Shown here piece after piece: positions 33,213 through 42,569 of a stretch of 64,000 nucleotides of DNA. Source of the stretch: Bacillus sp. FSL K6-3431 (GTDB taxonomy: Bacteria; Bacillota; Bacilli; Bacillales; Bacillaceae_C); the NCBI RefSeq assembly GCF_038002605.1, contig NZ_JBBOCT010000001.1, forward strand, positions 5,332,001 through 5,396,000, read 5' to 3'. The notes beneath the pieces are model-generated. The model did no database searches, was not told where the DNA came from, and saw only the letters and a program-made list of their open reading frames with translations. Position 1 is the first letter of the stretch, and every line of letters begins with the position of its first letter. The position numbers were made by a program, and so were the translations under genes.

Positions 33213-33917
33213 ATGAATATTGATAAATTATCTAAACGATTAGATTGTGTAGCTTCTTATATTATTCCAGGCATGAGGATTGCGGATATAGGTTCAGATC
33301 ACGCTTATTTGCCTTGCCATGCAATAAGGAGAGGGATTGCTACTCACGCAATTGCTGGGGAAGTCGCAGAGGGGCCTTACCGAGCCGCAATACAGCAAGT
33401 GAATAGTAAGGGATTAACTGAATTAGTCGCAGTTAGAAAAGGAAATGGGCTAGCTGTAATCGAAGTTGGAGAAGTAGAGTGTATTGTAATCGCTGGAATG
33501 GGTGGCTCACTAATTACAGAAATACTAGAAGCAGGTAAGGAAAAACTTGAAGGAGTTAAACGGTTAATTTTACAACCGAACTTAGCAGCTAACAATATCC
33601 GACGTTGGATGTTAGAAAATGAGTGGCAACTGATTGACGAAAACATTCTTTGTGAAGATAATAAAAATTATGAAGTTCTTGTAGCAGAAAAAGGAAATGC
33701 GCGTCTTCCATATCAGGATTTAGAAAAAGGCATATTACTAGGACCATATTTATTAAAAGAAAAAAATCAGGTATTTCAACAAAAATGGCTGGATGAAATG
33801 CAACAATGGGAAAGAATACTTTTGCAGCTTAGTAAATCGGATAATAAAGCAAAATATATAGATAGGCAAAAGGAATTGATGGAAAAGATTAATTTAGTTA
33901 GGGAGGTATTGTCGTGA
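33213..33917 (+). CDS. trmK: tRNA m1A22 methyltransferase TrmK
   Basis: TrmK methylates N1 of adenine 22 in tRNA. The 234-residue protein has a Rossmann domain with RIADIGSDHAYLPC, CIVIAGMGGSLITEIL and LILQPN, and a C-terminal coiled-coil extension. The ATG at 33213 is preceded by GAGGTGAT; the longer reading from 33165 runs through the terminator. It overlaps the next gene by 4 bases. Confidence 0.94.
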   Translation: MNIDKLSKRLDCVASYIIPGMRIADIGSDHAYLPCHAIRRGIATHAIAGEVAEGPYRAAIQQVNSKGLTELVAVRKGNGLAVIEVGEVECIVIAGMGGSLITEILEAGKEKLEGVKRLILQPNLAANNIRRWMLENEWQLIDENILCEDNKNYEVLVAEKGNARLPYQDLEKGILLGPYLLKEKNQVFQQKWLDEMQQWERILLQLSKSDNKAKYIDRQKELMEKINLVREVLS

Positions 33918-35032
33918 AAACCATCAATGGTTATGAATTTATTCAAATGTTTGAAGAGTTCTCTCCGAAAAAGCATGCGCTTGAAGGTGATCCAATCGGA
34001 TTACATGTAGGTACATTGAATAAGAAGATTAAGAAAGTCATGATTGCTTTAGATGTTATGCAAGACGTCGTAGATGAAGCGATTGAAAAGGATGTAGATC
34101 TAATTATTGCTCACCACCCATTAATTTATCGACCACTGAAAAATATTTCAACAGAGGATCCAACAGGGAAATTGATCGAGCAATTAATCAAACATGATAT
34201 AGCTGTCTATGCGGCGCATACGAACCTTGATGTATCCAGCGGAGGAGTAAATGATATGCTTGCTGTCGCATTAAAATTAGAGGATACGACGGTGCTTGTA
34301 CCAACATACTCAGAAACACTCAAAAAGCTCGTAGTCTTCGTCCCTGAAGAAGATGAGGAGCAAATGTTACAAGCATTAGGTCACGCTGGCGCAGGAGCAA
34401 TTGGTGAATATACTGAATGCTCCTTTTCATCCATAGGTACAGGGCGCTTTTTACCTGGGGGAAATACGAATCCACATATTGGAAAACGAGGAAAGCTAGA
34501 ATGGGTGAAAGAAGTAAAAATAGAAACAGTCTATCCTGAGCATATAGAGAAGAAAGTAATAGCTGCTATGCTTAAGGCACATCCTTACGAAGAGCCAGCG
34601 TATGACCTATATTCGCTTGATTTACAGTCTGAACAGCTAGGTCTTGGAAGAGTAGGAGAACTAAGCGAAGAGATGAACCTACAAGCGTTTGCGGAATATG
34701 TAAAAGTTGCGCTCGATTCGGGTGGAGTTCGCGTTATTGGTGATCTTAATAGCCGTGTCAAAAAGGTAGCCATTCTTGGTGGGGATGGCAATAAATATAT
34801 TAGCGCGGCTAAATTCAAAGGGGCCGATGCATATGTGACAGGTGATATTTATTATCACACGGCACATGATGCAATGAATATGGGGCTGAATATCGTTGAT
34901 CCAGGACATAATGTGGAGAAAATCATGAAAAAGGGATTAACGAATATACTACAGGAAATGAGCGAGAAAAGGAATTACGAAGTAAAAATATTCGCCTCGG
35001 AAATAAATACGGACCCTTACATCTTTTTATAG
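33914..35032 (+). CDS. yqfO: Nif3-like dinuclear metal centre protein (YqfO)
   Basis: The 372-residue NIF3/DUF34 protein has metal-binding motifs AHHPLIYRP and AAHTNLDVSSGGVND in the first part, a PII-like inserted middle domain (about residues 130-230, ending near HPYEEPAYD), and the closing motifs GDIYYHTAHDA and DPGHNVEK. Some family members act as GTP cyclohydrolase I-type enzymes, but the cellular role is uncertain. It starts with GTG after GGGAGG and overlaps trmK. Confidence 0.93.
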   Translation: MKTINGYEFIQMFEEFSPKKHALEGDPIGLHVGTLNKKIKKVMIALDVMQDVVDEAIEKDVDLIIAHHPLIYRPLKNISTEDPTGKLIEQLIKHDIAVYAAHTNLDVSSGGVNDMLAVALKLEDTTVLVPTYSETLKKLVVFVPEEDEEQMLQALGHAGAGAIGEYTECSFSSIGTGRFLPGGNTNPHIGKRGKLEWVKEVKIETVYPEHIEKKVIAAMLKAHPYEEPAYDLYSLDLQSEQLGLGRVGELSEEMNLQAFAEYVKVALDSGGVRVIGDLNSRVKKVAILGGDGNKYISAAKFKGADAYVTGDIYYHTAHDAMNMGLNIVDPGHNVEKIMKKGLTNILQEMSEKRNYEVKIFASEINTDPYIFL

Positions 35033-35104
35033 AAGATGTTAAATAACTTTCCACTGCTTGTGAGAAACCAAGCTTACCAGCAAGGAGTTATAATCAACCA
35101 TATC

Positions 35105-35140
35105 AAAAAAGCTGATCCAATTTCTTTGGATCAGCTTTTT
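35105..35140. terminator. Bidirectional terminator between yqfO and ispH
   Basis: AAAAAGCTGATCCA pairs with TGGATCAGCTTTTT, with A runs on the left and T runs on the right, so it can work for both convergent genes. Confidence 0.9.
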
Positions 35141-35160
35141 AGTATGAAACAATATACTGA

Positions 35161-36117
35161 TTAACTTGTAGGTAATTTTGGTTTTCTTACTTTTGGTAGT
35201 ATTTTATTTAATGGAACTTTGTTTTCACGCACCCATGTTGATTGATCTATTGGATTAAATTGTTCTAGAAATGCAATCACTTCACGAACGATAGGTGTCG
35301 GTGTGGATGCGCCGGCAGTGACTGCAACTGTTTTAGCAGCTTTTATCCAGTCAATATCTATTTCGCTTACATCACCGACACGGTAGGCATTGGTGTGCGC
35401 AATCTCTTTCGATACTTGGGCTAAGCGATTTGAGTTATTGCTCATAGGATCGCCCACTACAATCAAGACATCTGCTACTCCAGCTTGTTTAGCGACAGCT
35501 TCCTGACGAACTTGGGTGGCAAGACAAATTTCTTCATGCTGTTCAGCCAAAGGGTATTTGTCCTTTACTTTATCCATAATTGCTTTAACATCCCATTGAC
35601 TCATCGTTGTTTGATTTGTAACGATTATTTTTTCGTTATTCACATTAAGTTCATCAACGTCTTCTAAGGACTCTACAAGATGCACAATTTGTGGCGCAAC
35701 GCCAACGGCTCCTTCTGGTTCTGGATGCCCTTTTTTACCAATATAAATGACATCGTATCCTTCTGCTTCTTTCTCCCGAATTAAATCGTGAGTAATTGTC
35801 ACATCCGGACATGTTGCATCAATTGTAGTAAGTCCTTTTTTTTCAGCGATCTCTCGAACTTCAGGTGAAACACCGTGGGCAGTATAAATCACAGTACCGC
35901 TATTAACTTGTTCCAGTATTTCTTTACGGTTCGGTCCATCAAGTGTGATAATGCCATCTTCGGCAAAAGCATCTGTTACATGTTTATTGTGAACAATCAT
36001 ACCTAGAATATAGATTGGGCGTGGTAATGTTTTATCCAGTGCTGCATTACGGGCGATGACCATGGCATCAACAACACCATAGCAATAGCCACGTGGGGCG
36101 ATCTTTATTATCTTCAT
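35161..36117 (-). CDS. ispH: HMBPP reductase IspH
   Basis: This is the last enzyme of the MEP isoprenoid pathway: it reduces HMBPP to IPP and DMAPP. The 318-residue [4Fe-4S] protein has the three cluster cysteines C12 (APRGYCYGV), C103 (ATCPDVT) and C198 (ICLATQVRQ), plus [10 protein letters not shown] and the C-terminal TAGASTP. With ispG at 46166 both iron-sulphur enzymes of the pathway are in the window, both on the minus strand. Confidence 0.97.
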   Translation of the reverse strand: MKIIKIAPRGYCYGVVDAMVIARNAALDKTLPRPIYILGMIVHNKHVTDAFAEDGIITLDGPNRKEILEQVNSGTVIYTAHGVSPEVREIAEKKGLTTIDATCPDVTITHDLIREKEAEGYDVIYIGKKGHPEPEGAVGVAPQIVHLVESLEDVDELNVNNEKIIVTNQTTMSQWDVKAIMDKVKDKYPLAEQHEEICLATQVRQEAVAKQAGVADVLIVVGDPMSNNSNRLAQVSKEIAHTNAYRVGDVSEIDIDWIKAAKTVAVTAGASTPTPIVREVIAFLEQFNPIDQSTWVRENKVPLNKILPKVRKPKLPTS

Positions 36118-36226
36118 TCAAATCCTCCTGACCGCAGGTTTAAGCCTGAAATCTATTGAACTCACATCTTTATTATATATAAATATGATAGAAAAGCCAA
36201 TAGATGAGGTATTGAATACAAATAGA

Positions 36227-36724
36227 TCAAGGGATATATAACTTTGGAACAGATTTTCCCTTCTGCTCCTTAGCGATTAAGTTCTCTGTTTTGATATCGC
36301 TATGTTTTACCTTTTTTTGAGCAATGTTTTCAGTTACTTTCGGTTGTTCTTCCTCCGATTCAACAGGAGTATCTTTAAACGCACGGTACATTTTCCACAT
36401 GGATGGGATATTTTTAACAATAGGACCATATTGCTGAACCATTGGACCGAACTGCTTAGCTGTGCCTAATACTTGCTGTGTTTGGTTTAAAAAAGAATTG
36501 ATCTTTTGCGGGTTAGCCAATCCTTGAAGAAAAGAAGTACTGGTACTTCCACTTCCACGACTAAAACCCTTGGCAGTATTTCCTATAGCTGCGTTACTAT
36601 TCTTTTGAAATAAATTCGACAGGAAACTACCTCCCCCACCTCCAGGTCCTCGAGTATTACGCATTGCTCCGTGCGAGCGGGGCATTTGTCTTTGCATTGG
36701 CGGTCTCATCATATTACGTTGCAT
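36227..36724 (-). CDS. yqfQ: YqfQ/VrrA-family protein
   Basis: This is a low-complexity protein of 165 residues: an N-terminal Met/Arg/Pro/Gln stretch (MQRNMMRPPMQRQM), a glycine run, a conserved central part with GLANPQKINSFLNQTQQVL, and a charged C-terminus. VrrA/YqfQ proteins occur in this position in bacilli (in Bacillus anthracis vrrA is the variable-repeat typing locus). Function is unknown. It follows GAAAGGAGGATAATCC on the minus strand. Confidence 0.88.
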   Translation of the reverse strand: MQRNMMRPPMQRQMPRSHGAMRNTRGPGGGGGSFLSNLFQKNSNAAIGNTAKGFSRGSGSTSTSFLQGLANPQKINSFLNQTQQVLGTAKQFGPMVQQYGPIVKNIPSMWKMYRAFKDTPVESEEEQPKVTENIAQKKVKHSDIKTENLIAKEQKGKSVPKLYIP

Positions 36725-36927
36725 AGGATTATCCTCCTTTCTCAGCTACTATAATGTACATTATGCAACTCCTAATAAAAGGAGTAGTTAAATGGCATAT
36801 GTATAGGGCTTTAAACAAAAAATCCCTGCCTATAAATTAGTAAAAAAGATAGCTCACATTGTACATGCTTTATTTATGGTTTATAATAATGGTTTGAGGG
36901 AGTTTCCCATTAAAGGAGTGAACGGAT

Positions 36928-38244
36928 ATGACTGAACATACATTTAATCGATTCCAGTTTAAATCATTTATAAATAAAGCAATTGAAGAATTGGGCTTTA
37001 GAGAACCTACTGAAATCCAAGAGAAAATGATTCCATTATTTTTAAAAGGTAAAAGTGCGATTGGACAATCGCAAACAGGGACTGGAAAAACTCATGCTTA
37101 TATTTTACCGATGATTGAAGCTATTGATCCTGAAAGACAGGAAGTTCAAGCAGTCATTACTGCACCAACAAGAGAATTAGCAAATCAAATTTATCATGAA
37201 ATACTCAAAATTACTCAGCACTTAGAAAACGAAACGATTACAACACGTTGCTATATCGGTGGAACGGATAAACAACGAACAATTAATAAGCTGAAGCAAC
37301 AACCGCAAATCGTCGTGGGAACGCCAGGACGAATTAATGATCTTGTTAGAGAGCAAGCATTATTTGTGCATACAGCCTCTGTATTAGTAGTAGACGAGGC
37401 AGATTTAATGCTTGATATGGGTTTCCTCCAGGATGTAGACCAAATAGCTGGGAAAATGCCAAAAGAATTGCAGATGCTTGTATTTTCTGCAACGATACCG
37501 GAAAAATTAAAGCCTTTTTTAAAAAAGTATATGGAAAATCCTACATTTCAGCATGTGCAACCGAAGCAAATTTTTGCTGAAAATATCGAACATATCCTTG
37601 TACCTAAGCGCAGCAGAGAAAAAGTGGATCTACTCAAAGAAATGTTAATTTCATATAACCCATACTTGGCGCTTGTGTTTGTAAATACAAAACAAATGGC
37701 AGAGAAAGTGGCAGGTCAATTAAGTGAACGAGGATTAAAGGTCGGAAGAATTCATGGCGATTTAACTTCTAGGGATCGTCGGAAAATGATGAAACAAATT
37801 CGTGATCTAGAGTATCAATATATTGTTGCAACGGATTTAGCAGCAAGGGGCATCGATATTCAAGGAATTAGCCACGTAATCAATTATGAGCTTCCAAGAG
37901 ACCTAGACTTTTATATACATCGAACAGGGCGTACAGCCAGAGCGGGAAACAAAGGATTGGCCGTTACAATATATGAGAACTCTGATGAAGATGCTTTGGT
38001 TCAAATCGAGAAAATGGGAATTGAGTTTACTCACCTTGATTTAGTCAAGAACGAATGGGTCGAAGTAAAAGAACGTAATCGCCGGAAAAACAGGAAAAAG
38101 TCTGTAGATGAAGTAGACATAAAGGCACGAAAATTTGTAAGAAAACCTACGAAAGTAAAACCGGGTTATAAAAGGAAAATGCAAGAACAAATAGATCAAA
38201 TAAAAAAACGAGAACGTCGAATAAGTAAACAAAGGAAAAAGTAA
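36928..38244 (+). CDS. cshB: DEAD-box RNA helicase CshB
   Basis: This ATP-dependent RNA helicase of 438 residues shows the full motif set: Q motif, SQTGTGKTHAY, PTRELANQ, GTPGRI, VVDEADLMLDMGF, SATIP, and HRTGRTARAG. The tail is very basic. CshB helps RNA folding at low temperature and 50S assembly in B. subtilis, where it lies in the same place upstream of nfo. AAAGGAGTG precedes the ATG. Confidence 0.95.
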   Translation: MTEHTFNRFQFKSFINKAIEELGFREPTEIQEKMIPLFLKGKSAIGQSQTGTGKTHAYILPMIEAIDPERQEVQAVITAPTRELANQIYHEILKITQHLENETITTRCYIGGTDKQRTINKLKQQPQIVVGTPGRINDLVREQALFVHTASVLVVDEADLMLDMGFLQDVDQIAGKMPKELQMLVFSATIPEKLKPFLKKYMENPTFQHVQPKQIFAENIEHILVPKRSREKVDLLKEMLISYNPYLALVFVNTKQMAEKVAGQLSERGLKVGRIHGDLTSRDRRKMMKQIRDLEYQYIVATDLAARGIDIQGISHVINYELPRDLDFYIHRTGRTARAGNKGLAVTIYENSDEDALVQIEKMGIEFTHLDLVKNEWVEVKERNRRKNRKKSVDEVDIKARKFVRKPTKVKPGYKRKMQEQIDQIKKRERRISKQRKK

Positions 38245-38272
38245 ACTCGTTTCAGCGAGCTTAAACATCGGG

Positions 38273-38360
38273 GAATCAGGTGGGGATTCTACCCGCCTGA
38301 TTGGTAAATCCCACCTACGCTTCACTTTGACTTTGAGGTGGGGGTCTTTAAAACCTAAAG
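38273..38360. repeat. Double-hairpin element ending AAAACCTAAA
   Basis: AATCAGGTGGG pairs with CCCGCCTGATT (38274-38302, one G-U pair), followed by CCCACCT...AGGTGGG (38310-38342) and GTCTTTAAAACCTAAA. A diverged copy is at 62494-62560. It lies in the cshB-nfo gap. Confidence 0.65.
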
Positions 38361-38384
38361 AAAAATAAAGGAGAGGGATAAATG

Positions 38385-39287
38385 ATGTTGAAGATTGGTT
38401 CTCACGTGTCAATGAGTGGAAAGAAAATGCTCCTCGGTGCGAGCGAGGAAGCAGTATCATATGGCGCTAACACATTGATGGTGTATACGGGAGCACCGCA
38501 AAACACACGCAGAAAGAATATTGAGGACTTAAATATTGAAGCCGGGTTATTGCATATGAAGGAAAATGGAATTGAAGAATTCGTGGTGCATGCTCCTTAT
38601 ATTATTAATATTGGTAATACAGTCAAACCTGCTACATTTGAGCTTGGTGTAAACTTTTTGCGCTCAGAAATAGAAAGAACGGCAGCAATTGGCTCTAAGC
38701 AAATTGTTCTCCATCCTGGAGCGCATGTAGGTGAAGGTGCTGAGAAAGGGATTCAAAAGATCATCGAAGGTCTGAACGAGGTATTAACGAAAGATCAAGA
38801 AGTACAAATAGCACTTGAGACGATGGCTGGAAAAGGGACAGAGTGTGGTAGAACATTTGAAGAATTAGCAGCAATTATCGATGGAGTCCATCATAATGAC
38901 AAGCTATCTATTTGTTTTGATACATGTCACACGCATGATGCTGGCTACGATATAGTTAACGATTTCGACGGTGTGCTAGAAGCTTTTGATAAAACAATTG
39001 GTATAGAACGGATAAAGGTCCTTCATATTAACGATAGTAAAAATGAATGTGGGGCTAAAAAAGACCGACATGAAAACATTGGATTTGGATATATTGGTTT
39101 TGATGCGTTAAACTATATCGTTCATCATCCGCAGTTAATCCAAATACCAAAAATTTTAGAAACACCTTTTATCGGTGAAGATAAGAAAAATAAAAAAGCA
39201 CCATATAAACACGAAATAGAAATGATTAAAAATAAAGTATTTGATGAGCAAATTCGTGAGAAAATGCTTGATCCTATCATAAAATAA
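38385..39287 (+). CDS. nfo: Deoxyribonuclease IV (endonuclease IV)
   Basis: This is an AP endonuclease of base-excision repair, about 300 residues, TIM-barrel with three metal ions. Metal-ligand motifs are [47 protein letters not shown] and LHINDSKN. The second of two tandem ATGs (38385, [16 protein letters not shown]) is preferred by spacing from GGAGAGGG. In spore formers Nfo is also carried in the spore. Confidence 0.96.
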   Translation: MLKIGSHVSMSGKKMLLGASEEAVSYGANTLMVYTGAPQNTRRKNIEDLNIEAGLLHMKENGIEEFVVHAPYIINIGNTVKPATFELGVNFLRSEIERTAAIGSKQIVLHPGAHVGEGAEKGIQKIIEGLNEVLTKDQEVQIALETMAGKGTECGRTFEELAAIIDGVHHNDKLSICFDTCHTHDAGYDIVNDFDGVLEAFDKTIGIERIKVLHINDSKNECGAKKDRHENIGFGYIGFDALNYIVHHPQLIQIPKILETPFIGEDKKNKKAPYKHEIEMIKNKVFDEQIREKMLDPIIK

Positions 39288-39290
39288 CCC

Positions 39291-39335
39291 AAAGCTAAAT
39301 GAAGCCTAATCTACTAGGCTTTCATTTAGCTTTTT
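39291..39335. terminator. Terminator after nfo
   Basis: AAAGCTAAATGAAGCCT pairs with AGGCTTTCATTTAGCTTT with one bulge; a T run follows. Confidence 0.88.
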
Positions 39336-39447
39336 AATTGGATGTAAAGATAGTTTTTCTAATAGTTGGATACATATTATTGTTTACGATGTACTAGTGC
39401 AGAAGTTTCTAGATTCGAGATTACTCGGCAATTAGCCTTCATTTTTC

Positions 39448-39708
39448 CTATAATCCAGCTGTATGTTGTATAAATAATTTATTAAGCTCTTTTGCTGTTT
39501 TCGGACCTGATACTTTAGCGATTTCCTTAATAATTTGTGCTCTCGTTTTGTCGTCAAAAATATCAAAATGCTTTCCATGTAAGTATTTAGCAATCTGTTC
39601 AGCTTGTGGTCTAGCCAGTTCCATATTAATTTCACCAGCATACTTTAATAATTCATCTGCAGTTATGTTGTTCATTTTGGAATTTACCATATTTTTCAAC
39701 AAATTCAT
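39448..39708 (-). CDS. yqfT: YqfT-type protein (DUF2624)
   Basis: A small, probably cytoplasmic helical protein of 86 residues (core NNITADELLKYAGEINMEL, then ARPQAEQIAKYLHGKHFDI). Its size and position, next to nfo on the opposite strand, match YqfT. Function is unknown. The ATG follows GATGAGGAGTGATG on the minus strand. A longer overlapping reading in another frame is a shadow. Confidence 0.82.
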   Translation of the reverse strand: MNLLKNMVNSKMNNITADELLKYAGEINMELARPQAEQIAKYLHGKHFDIFDDKTRAQIIKEIAKVSGPKTAKELNKLFIQHTAGL

Positions 39709-39911
39709 TGGACATCACTCCTCATCCAAATGTATGTTTAATAAAGATGAATCGTGACACAAAAATTCCGCCAATTTTTATGCCTTTAGATTAAGTCGGC
39801 GTTCAAATCGATATGTATCTATAGATAGCCCACGTTAAAGAGTGGTATCATCTTAAACTTTGCTCAGCAGACGCTACTATTTATAACATTTCTGTATAAA
39901 AAGCCAATCTG

Positions 39912-39940
39912 TTTACAAGTCAAGTTTGGTTGTGTATAAT
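39912..39940 (+). promoter_or_regulatory. Sigma-A promoter of znuCB-zur
   Basis: TTTACA (39912-39917), a 17-base spacer and perfect TATAAT (39935-39940), about 50 bases before znuC. Confidence 0.85.
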
Positions 39941-39952
39941 TTCTTATGTAGT

Positions 39953-39973
39953 AAATCGTAATGATTCTGATTA
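39953..39973 (+). promoter_or_regulatory. Zur-box-like operator
   Basis: AAATCGTAAT-G-ATTCTGATTA: the left half matches the Bacillus Zur consensus (AAATCGTAAT) and the right half differs at a few positions. It starts 12 bases after the -10 box, a position where bound zinc-loaded Zur would block transcription of znuC, znuB and zur itself. Confidence 0.75.
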
Positions 39974-39990
39974 TAAGAGGATGTATGTAA

Positions 39991-40776
39991 ATGACACTAA
40001 AAGCTATTATTGAAATAAATGATATAAGTTTTCGTTATGATCGAGAAAATGTATTGGAAAATATAAATTTAACAATTCCATCTGGTGCATTCCTTGGACT
40101 TGTTGGTCCCAATGGATCAGGAAAATCGACGTTGCTAAAATTAATCCTTGGATTATTAAAGCCTCAAGAAGGGGAAATAACATTATTCGGACAACCGCAA
40201 GATAAATTTAAAGAATGGAATCGAATTGGGTTTGTTTCACAAAAAGCGAATTCTTTTAATAGTGGTTTTCCAGCAACTGTCTACGAGGTAGTTGCAAGTG
40301 GATTAACTGGGAAAATCGGCTTATTTCGTTCTCTTGGACATAGTAGAAAAAATGATGTTATGGAAGCTGTTAGATCGGTCGGATTAGAAGAATTTATTAA
40401 CCGAAATATCGGAGAACTATCGGGCGGACAACAGCAACGGGTATTTATTGCACGGGCAATTGTTTCAAAGCCAGATATTCTTATTCTAGATGAACCAACA
40501 GTTGGTGTAGATGCAAAAAATGTAAAGTCTTTTTATGATATGCTTGATATATTAAATAAAGAGTTAGGCATTACATTGTTATTAGTCACCCATGATATAG
40601 GGACAATTAGCAATAAAGTTACCCATGTGGCATGTTTAAATAAGCATTTGCATTTCCATGGTATGACAGATGAATATGAGAAGCTAAGCCCTGAAGAAAT
40701 GTCGTCTTTTTATCAGCATGATGTGCACGTGCTTACGCATGAACATGAGTCCCATTATGAAGGTGGGTACAAATAA
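39991..40776 (+). CDS. znuC: Zinc ABC transporter ATP-binding protein
   Basis: This is the ATPase of a metal importer of the ZnuC/AdcC class, 261 residues: Walker A GPNGSGKST (39-47), signature LSGGQQQR, Walker B ILILDEP, and the H-loop LLVTHD. The C-terminus carries many histidines (QHDVHVLTHEHESHYEGG), a possible zinc-binding tail. Zinc specificity is inferred from the Zur-like site and zur downstream; manganese importers have similar ATPases. No znuA binding-protein gene is present. Confidence 0.9.
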   Translation: MTLKAIIEINDISFRYDRENVLENINLTIPSGAFLGLVGPNGSGKSTLLKLILGLLKPQEGEITLFGQPQDKFKEWNRIGFVSQKANSFNSGFPATVYEVVASGLTGKIGLFRSLGHSRKNDVMEAVRSVGLEEFINRNIGELSGGQQQRVFIARAIVSKPDILILDEPTVGVDAKNVKSFYDMLDILNKELGITLLLVTHDIGTISNKVTHVACLNKHLHFHGMTDEYEKLSPEEMSSFYQHDVHVLTHEHESHYEGGYK

Positions 40777-41627
40777 TGATTACTGCTATTTTTCAATATG
40801 AATTTTTAAAAAATACATTTTTAACCGGTATATTAATTGGATTGATCGCTCCGTTACTTGGTACTTTTATTGTTGTAAGAAGACTCTCATTAATAGCCGA
40901 TGCGCTAAGCCATGTGACACTTGCAGGTATTGCAGCAAGCCTTTTTTTAAGTAAAAAGGTATTGTTTTTCGCGGGGATGAATCCACTCTATTTTGGAATG
41001 GGCTTTTCTGTACTGGGTTCCATATTTGTTGAACGTTTAAGATCAGTATATAAGCATTATCAGGAACTCGCTATCCCGATTATTTTATCGGGAGGAATCG
41101 GTATTGGTGTTATCTTTATTTCATTAGCTGATGGTTTTAATACTGATTTACTCAGCTATTTATTTGGGAGTGTCAGCGCAGTTAGCAGAACTGATCTATA
41201 TGTCATTATAGCAGTCAGTATTTTTGTTGTTCTAGCAGTGGTCTTATTATATAAAGAACTTTTTTTATTATCATTTGATGAGGAACATGCAAAAGCGTCG
41301 GGAATTCCGGCCAAGGCTATCCACTTTCTATTCATGGTCATGATAGCTTTGGTTATTGCAGCATCGATGCGTATAGTAGGTATTCTGTTGGTGTCCGCTT
41401 TAATGACATTACCTGTAGCCGCAAGTATGAGAATTGCTCGCGGATTTAAACAAACTATTTATCTTTCGATATTATTTGGGGAAATTTCGGTTATTGGTGG
41501 GCTAATAAGTGCTTATTATTTGGACCTTGCTCCAGGTGGGACAATCGTGATGATTGCCATTGTTATATTAATTAGTGTTATTGGTTTTAAAAAAATTCAA
41601 AGTAAACGACCGATGAATATAAATTGA
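40776..41627 (+). CDS. znuB: Zinc ABC transporter permease
   Basis: This is the membrane subunit of the ABC-3 metal importer family, 283 residues with about eight hydrophobic segments; VVRRLSLIADALSHVTLAG near the start is characteristic. Its ATG shares one base with the stop of znuC. It would form a channel with ZnuC and receive metal from a binding protein encoded elsewhere. Confidence 0.92.
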   Translation: MITAIFQYEFLKNTFLTGILIGLIAPLLGTFIVVRRLSLIADALSHVTLAGIAASLFLSKKVLFFAGMNPLYFGMGFSVLGSIFVERLRSVYKHYQELAIPIILSGGIGIGVIFISLADGFNTDLLSYLFGSVSAVSRTDLYVIIAVSIFVVLAVVLLYKELFLLSFDEEHAKASGIPAKAIHFLFMVMIALVIAASMRIVGILLVSALMTLPVAASMRIARGFKQTIYLSILFGEISVIGGLISAYYLDLAPGGTIVMIAIVILISVIGFKKIQSKRPMNIN

Positions 41628-41636
41628 GGTGAGGAC

Positions 41637-42056
41637 ATGCATATTACTGAAGCAATTCAGACAGTAAAAGATCGAGGATATAAAGTTACTGGAAAGCGGG
41701 AGCAAATGCTAGAAGTATTTACTACTAATAATAAATATTTAACCGCTAAAGATGTGTTCGAGCTAATGCAAGATGATTTTCCTGGCCTAAGCTTTGATAC
41801 AATATATCGGAATTTATCACTATTCTTTGAATTAGGTATCTTAGAATCTACGGAGCTTGCGGGAGAAAAGCATTTTCGCTATGCATGTACAACTCATGAT
41901 CATCATCATCATTTTATCTGTTTAACATGTGGAAAGTCGAAAGCGATAGAAGCATGTCCGATGGAATTTGTTACGGAGGATTTGCGAGATTATGAAGTGG
42001 CAGATCACAAGTTTGAAATCTACGGAAAGTGTCCGAAATGCAAGAGTGCTTCATAA
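41637..42056 (+). CDS. zur: Zinc uptake regulator Zur (Fur family)
   Basis: A Fur-family repressor of 139 residues. It has the N-terminal winged helix ([25 protein letters not shown]), the metal site [13 protein letters not shown], and the structural zinc cysteines CLTCG and CPKC. Its place behind znuC-znuB and the Zur-like site upstream support Zur rather than Fur or PerR. With sufficient zinc it would repress its own operon. Confidence 0.92.
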   Translation: MHITEAIQTVKDRGYKVTGKREQMLEVFTTNNKYLTAKDVFELMQDDFPGLSFDTIYRNLSLFFELGILESTELAGEKHFRYACTTHDHHHHFICLTCGKSKAIEACPMEFVTEDLRDYEVADHKFEIYGKCPKCKSAS

Positions 42057-42147
42057 AATATGTGCACTGAAAAAGTATAGGGGCATGTTTTTGTGAAGTT
42101 TGTGGAAAAAAATATGGGACCGCAAGATCCGTCTGTATAACGGTGGG

Positions 42148-42201
42148 CCTACAACAAAAGAAGCCAATTTGGCTTCTTTTGTTGTAGGAAGCCCCTTTTT
42201 A
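42148..42201 (+). terminator. Terminator after zur
   Basis: CCTACAACAAAAGAAGCC pairs perfectly (18 bases) with GGCTTCTTTTGTTGTAGG around AATTT; the T run comes ten bases later (GAAGCCCCTTTTT). Confidence 0.82.
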
Positions 42202-42361
42202 GATATATGACGCTTGTTTGCTCATTTATGAGCAATGTTAGTTTATCGGAATGAACAAACAAACGTTCGGCAAACGGTAGTGTTTTTAACCCAGCCCTTC
42301 GAAAAAATTGTAGTAGAGAAGGTTTTTTATTTTTCGAAATACCATATTAATGAACGGACAT
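42202..42361 (+). other. Spacer between zur terminator and repeat array
   Basis: I see no gene, promoter or repeat in these 160 bases. A 66-codon open frame from 42235 runs into the tandem repeats and is taken as chance. Confidence 0.5.
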
Positions 42362-42484
42362 GCCTATCCAGTAAATTCTACGGGTGGCTTGTAAAATATG
42401 GCGAGCGTCCAGTAAATCCCGTGGGTGGCTTGTAAAGTAAGGCGAGCGGCCAGTAAATCCCGTGGGTGGCTTGTAAAGTAGATA
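42362..42484. repeat. 41-bp tandem repeat array, left arm
   Basis: Three head-to-tail units starting near 42368, 42409 and 42450, each with the core CCAGTAAATCCCGTGGGTGG then CTTGTAAAGTAAGGCGAGCG. The first unit is the most diverged. The third is cut by the insertion sequence that begins near 42485. There are no spacers, so it is not a CRISPR array. Confidence 0.9.
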
Positions 42485-42569
42485 GAGTCCGTATAATTGT
42501 GTAAAAAGAAAAGGTCTCATCAAGACCTCATGTTACAATGTTTTCAACCACGATCACATTGAGGAGGAA

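Noticed and set aside
42235..42435. 66-codon open frame before the repeat array
   Set aside because: It runs into the repeats, lacks a ribosome binding site and resembles no family.
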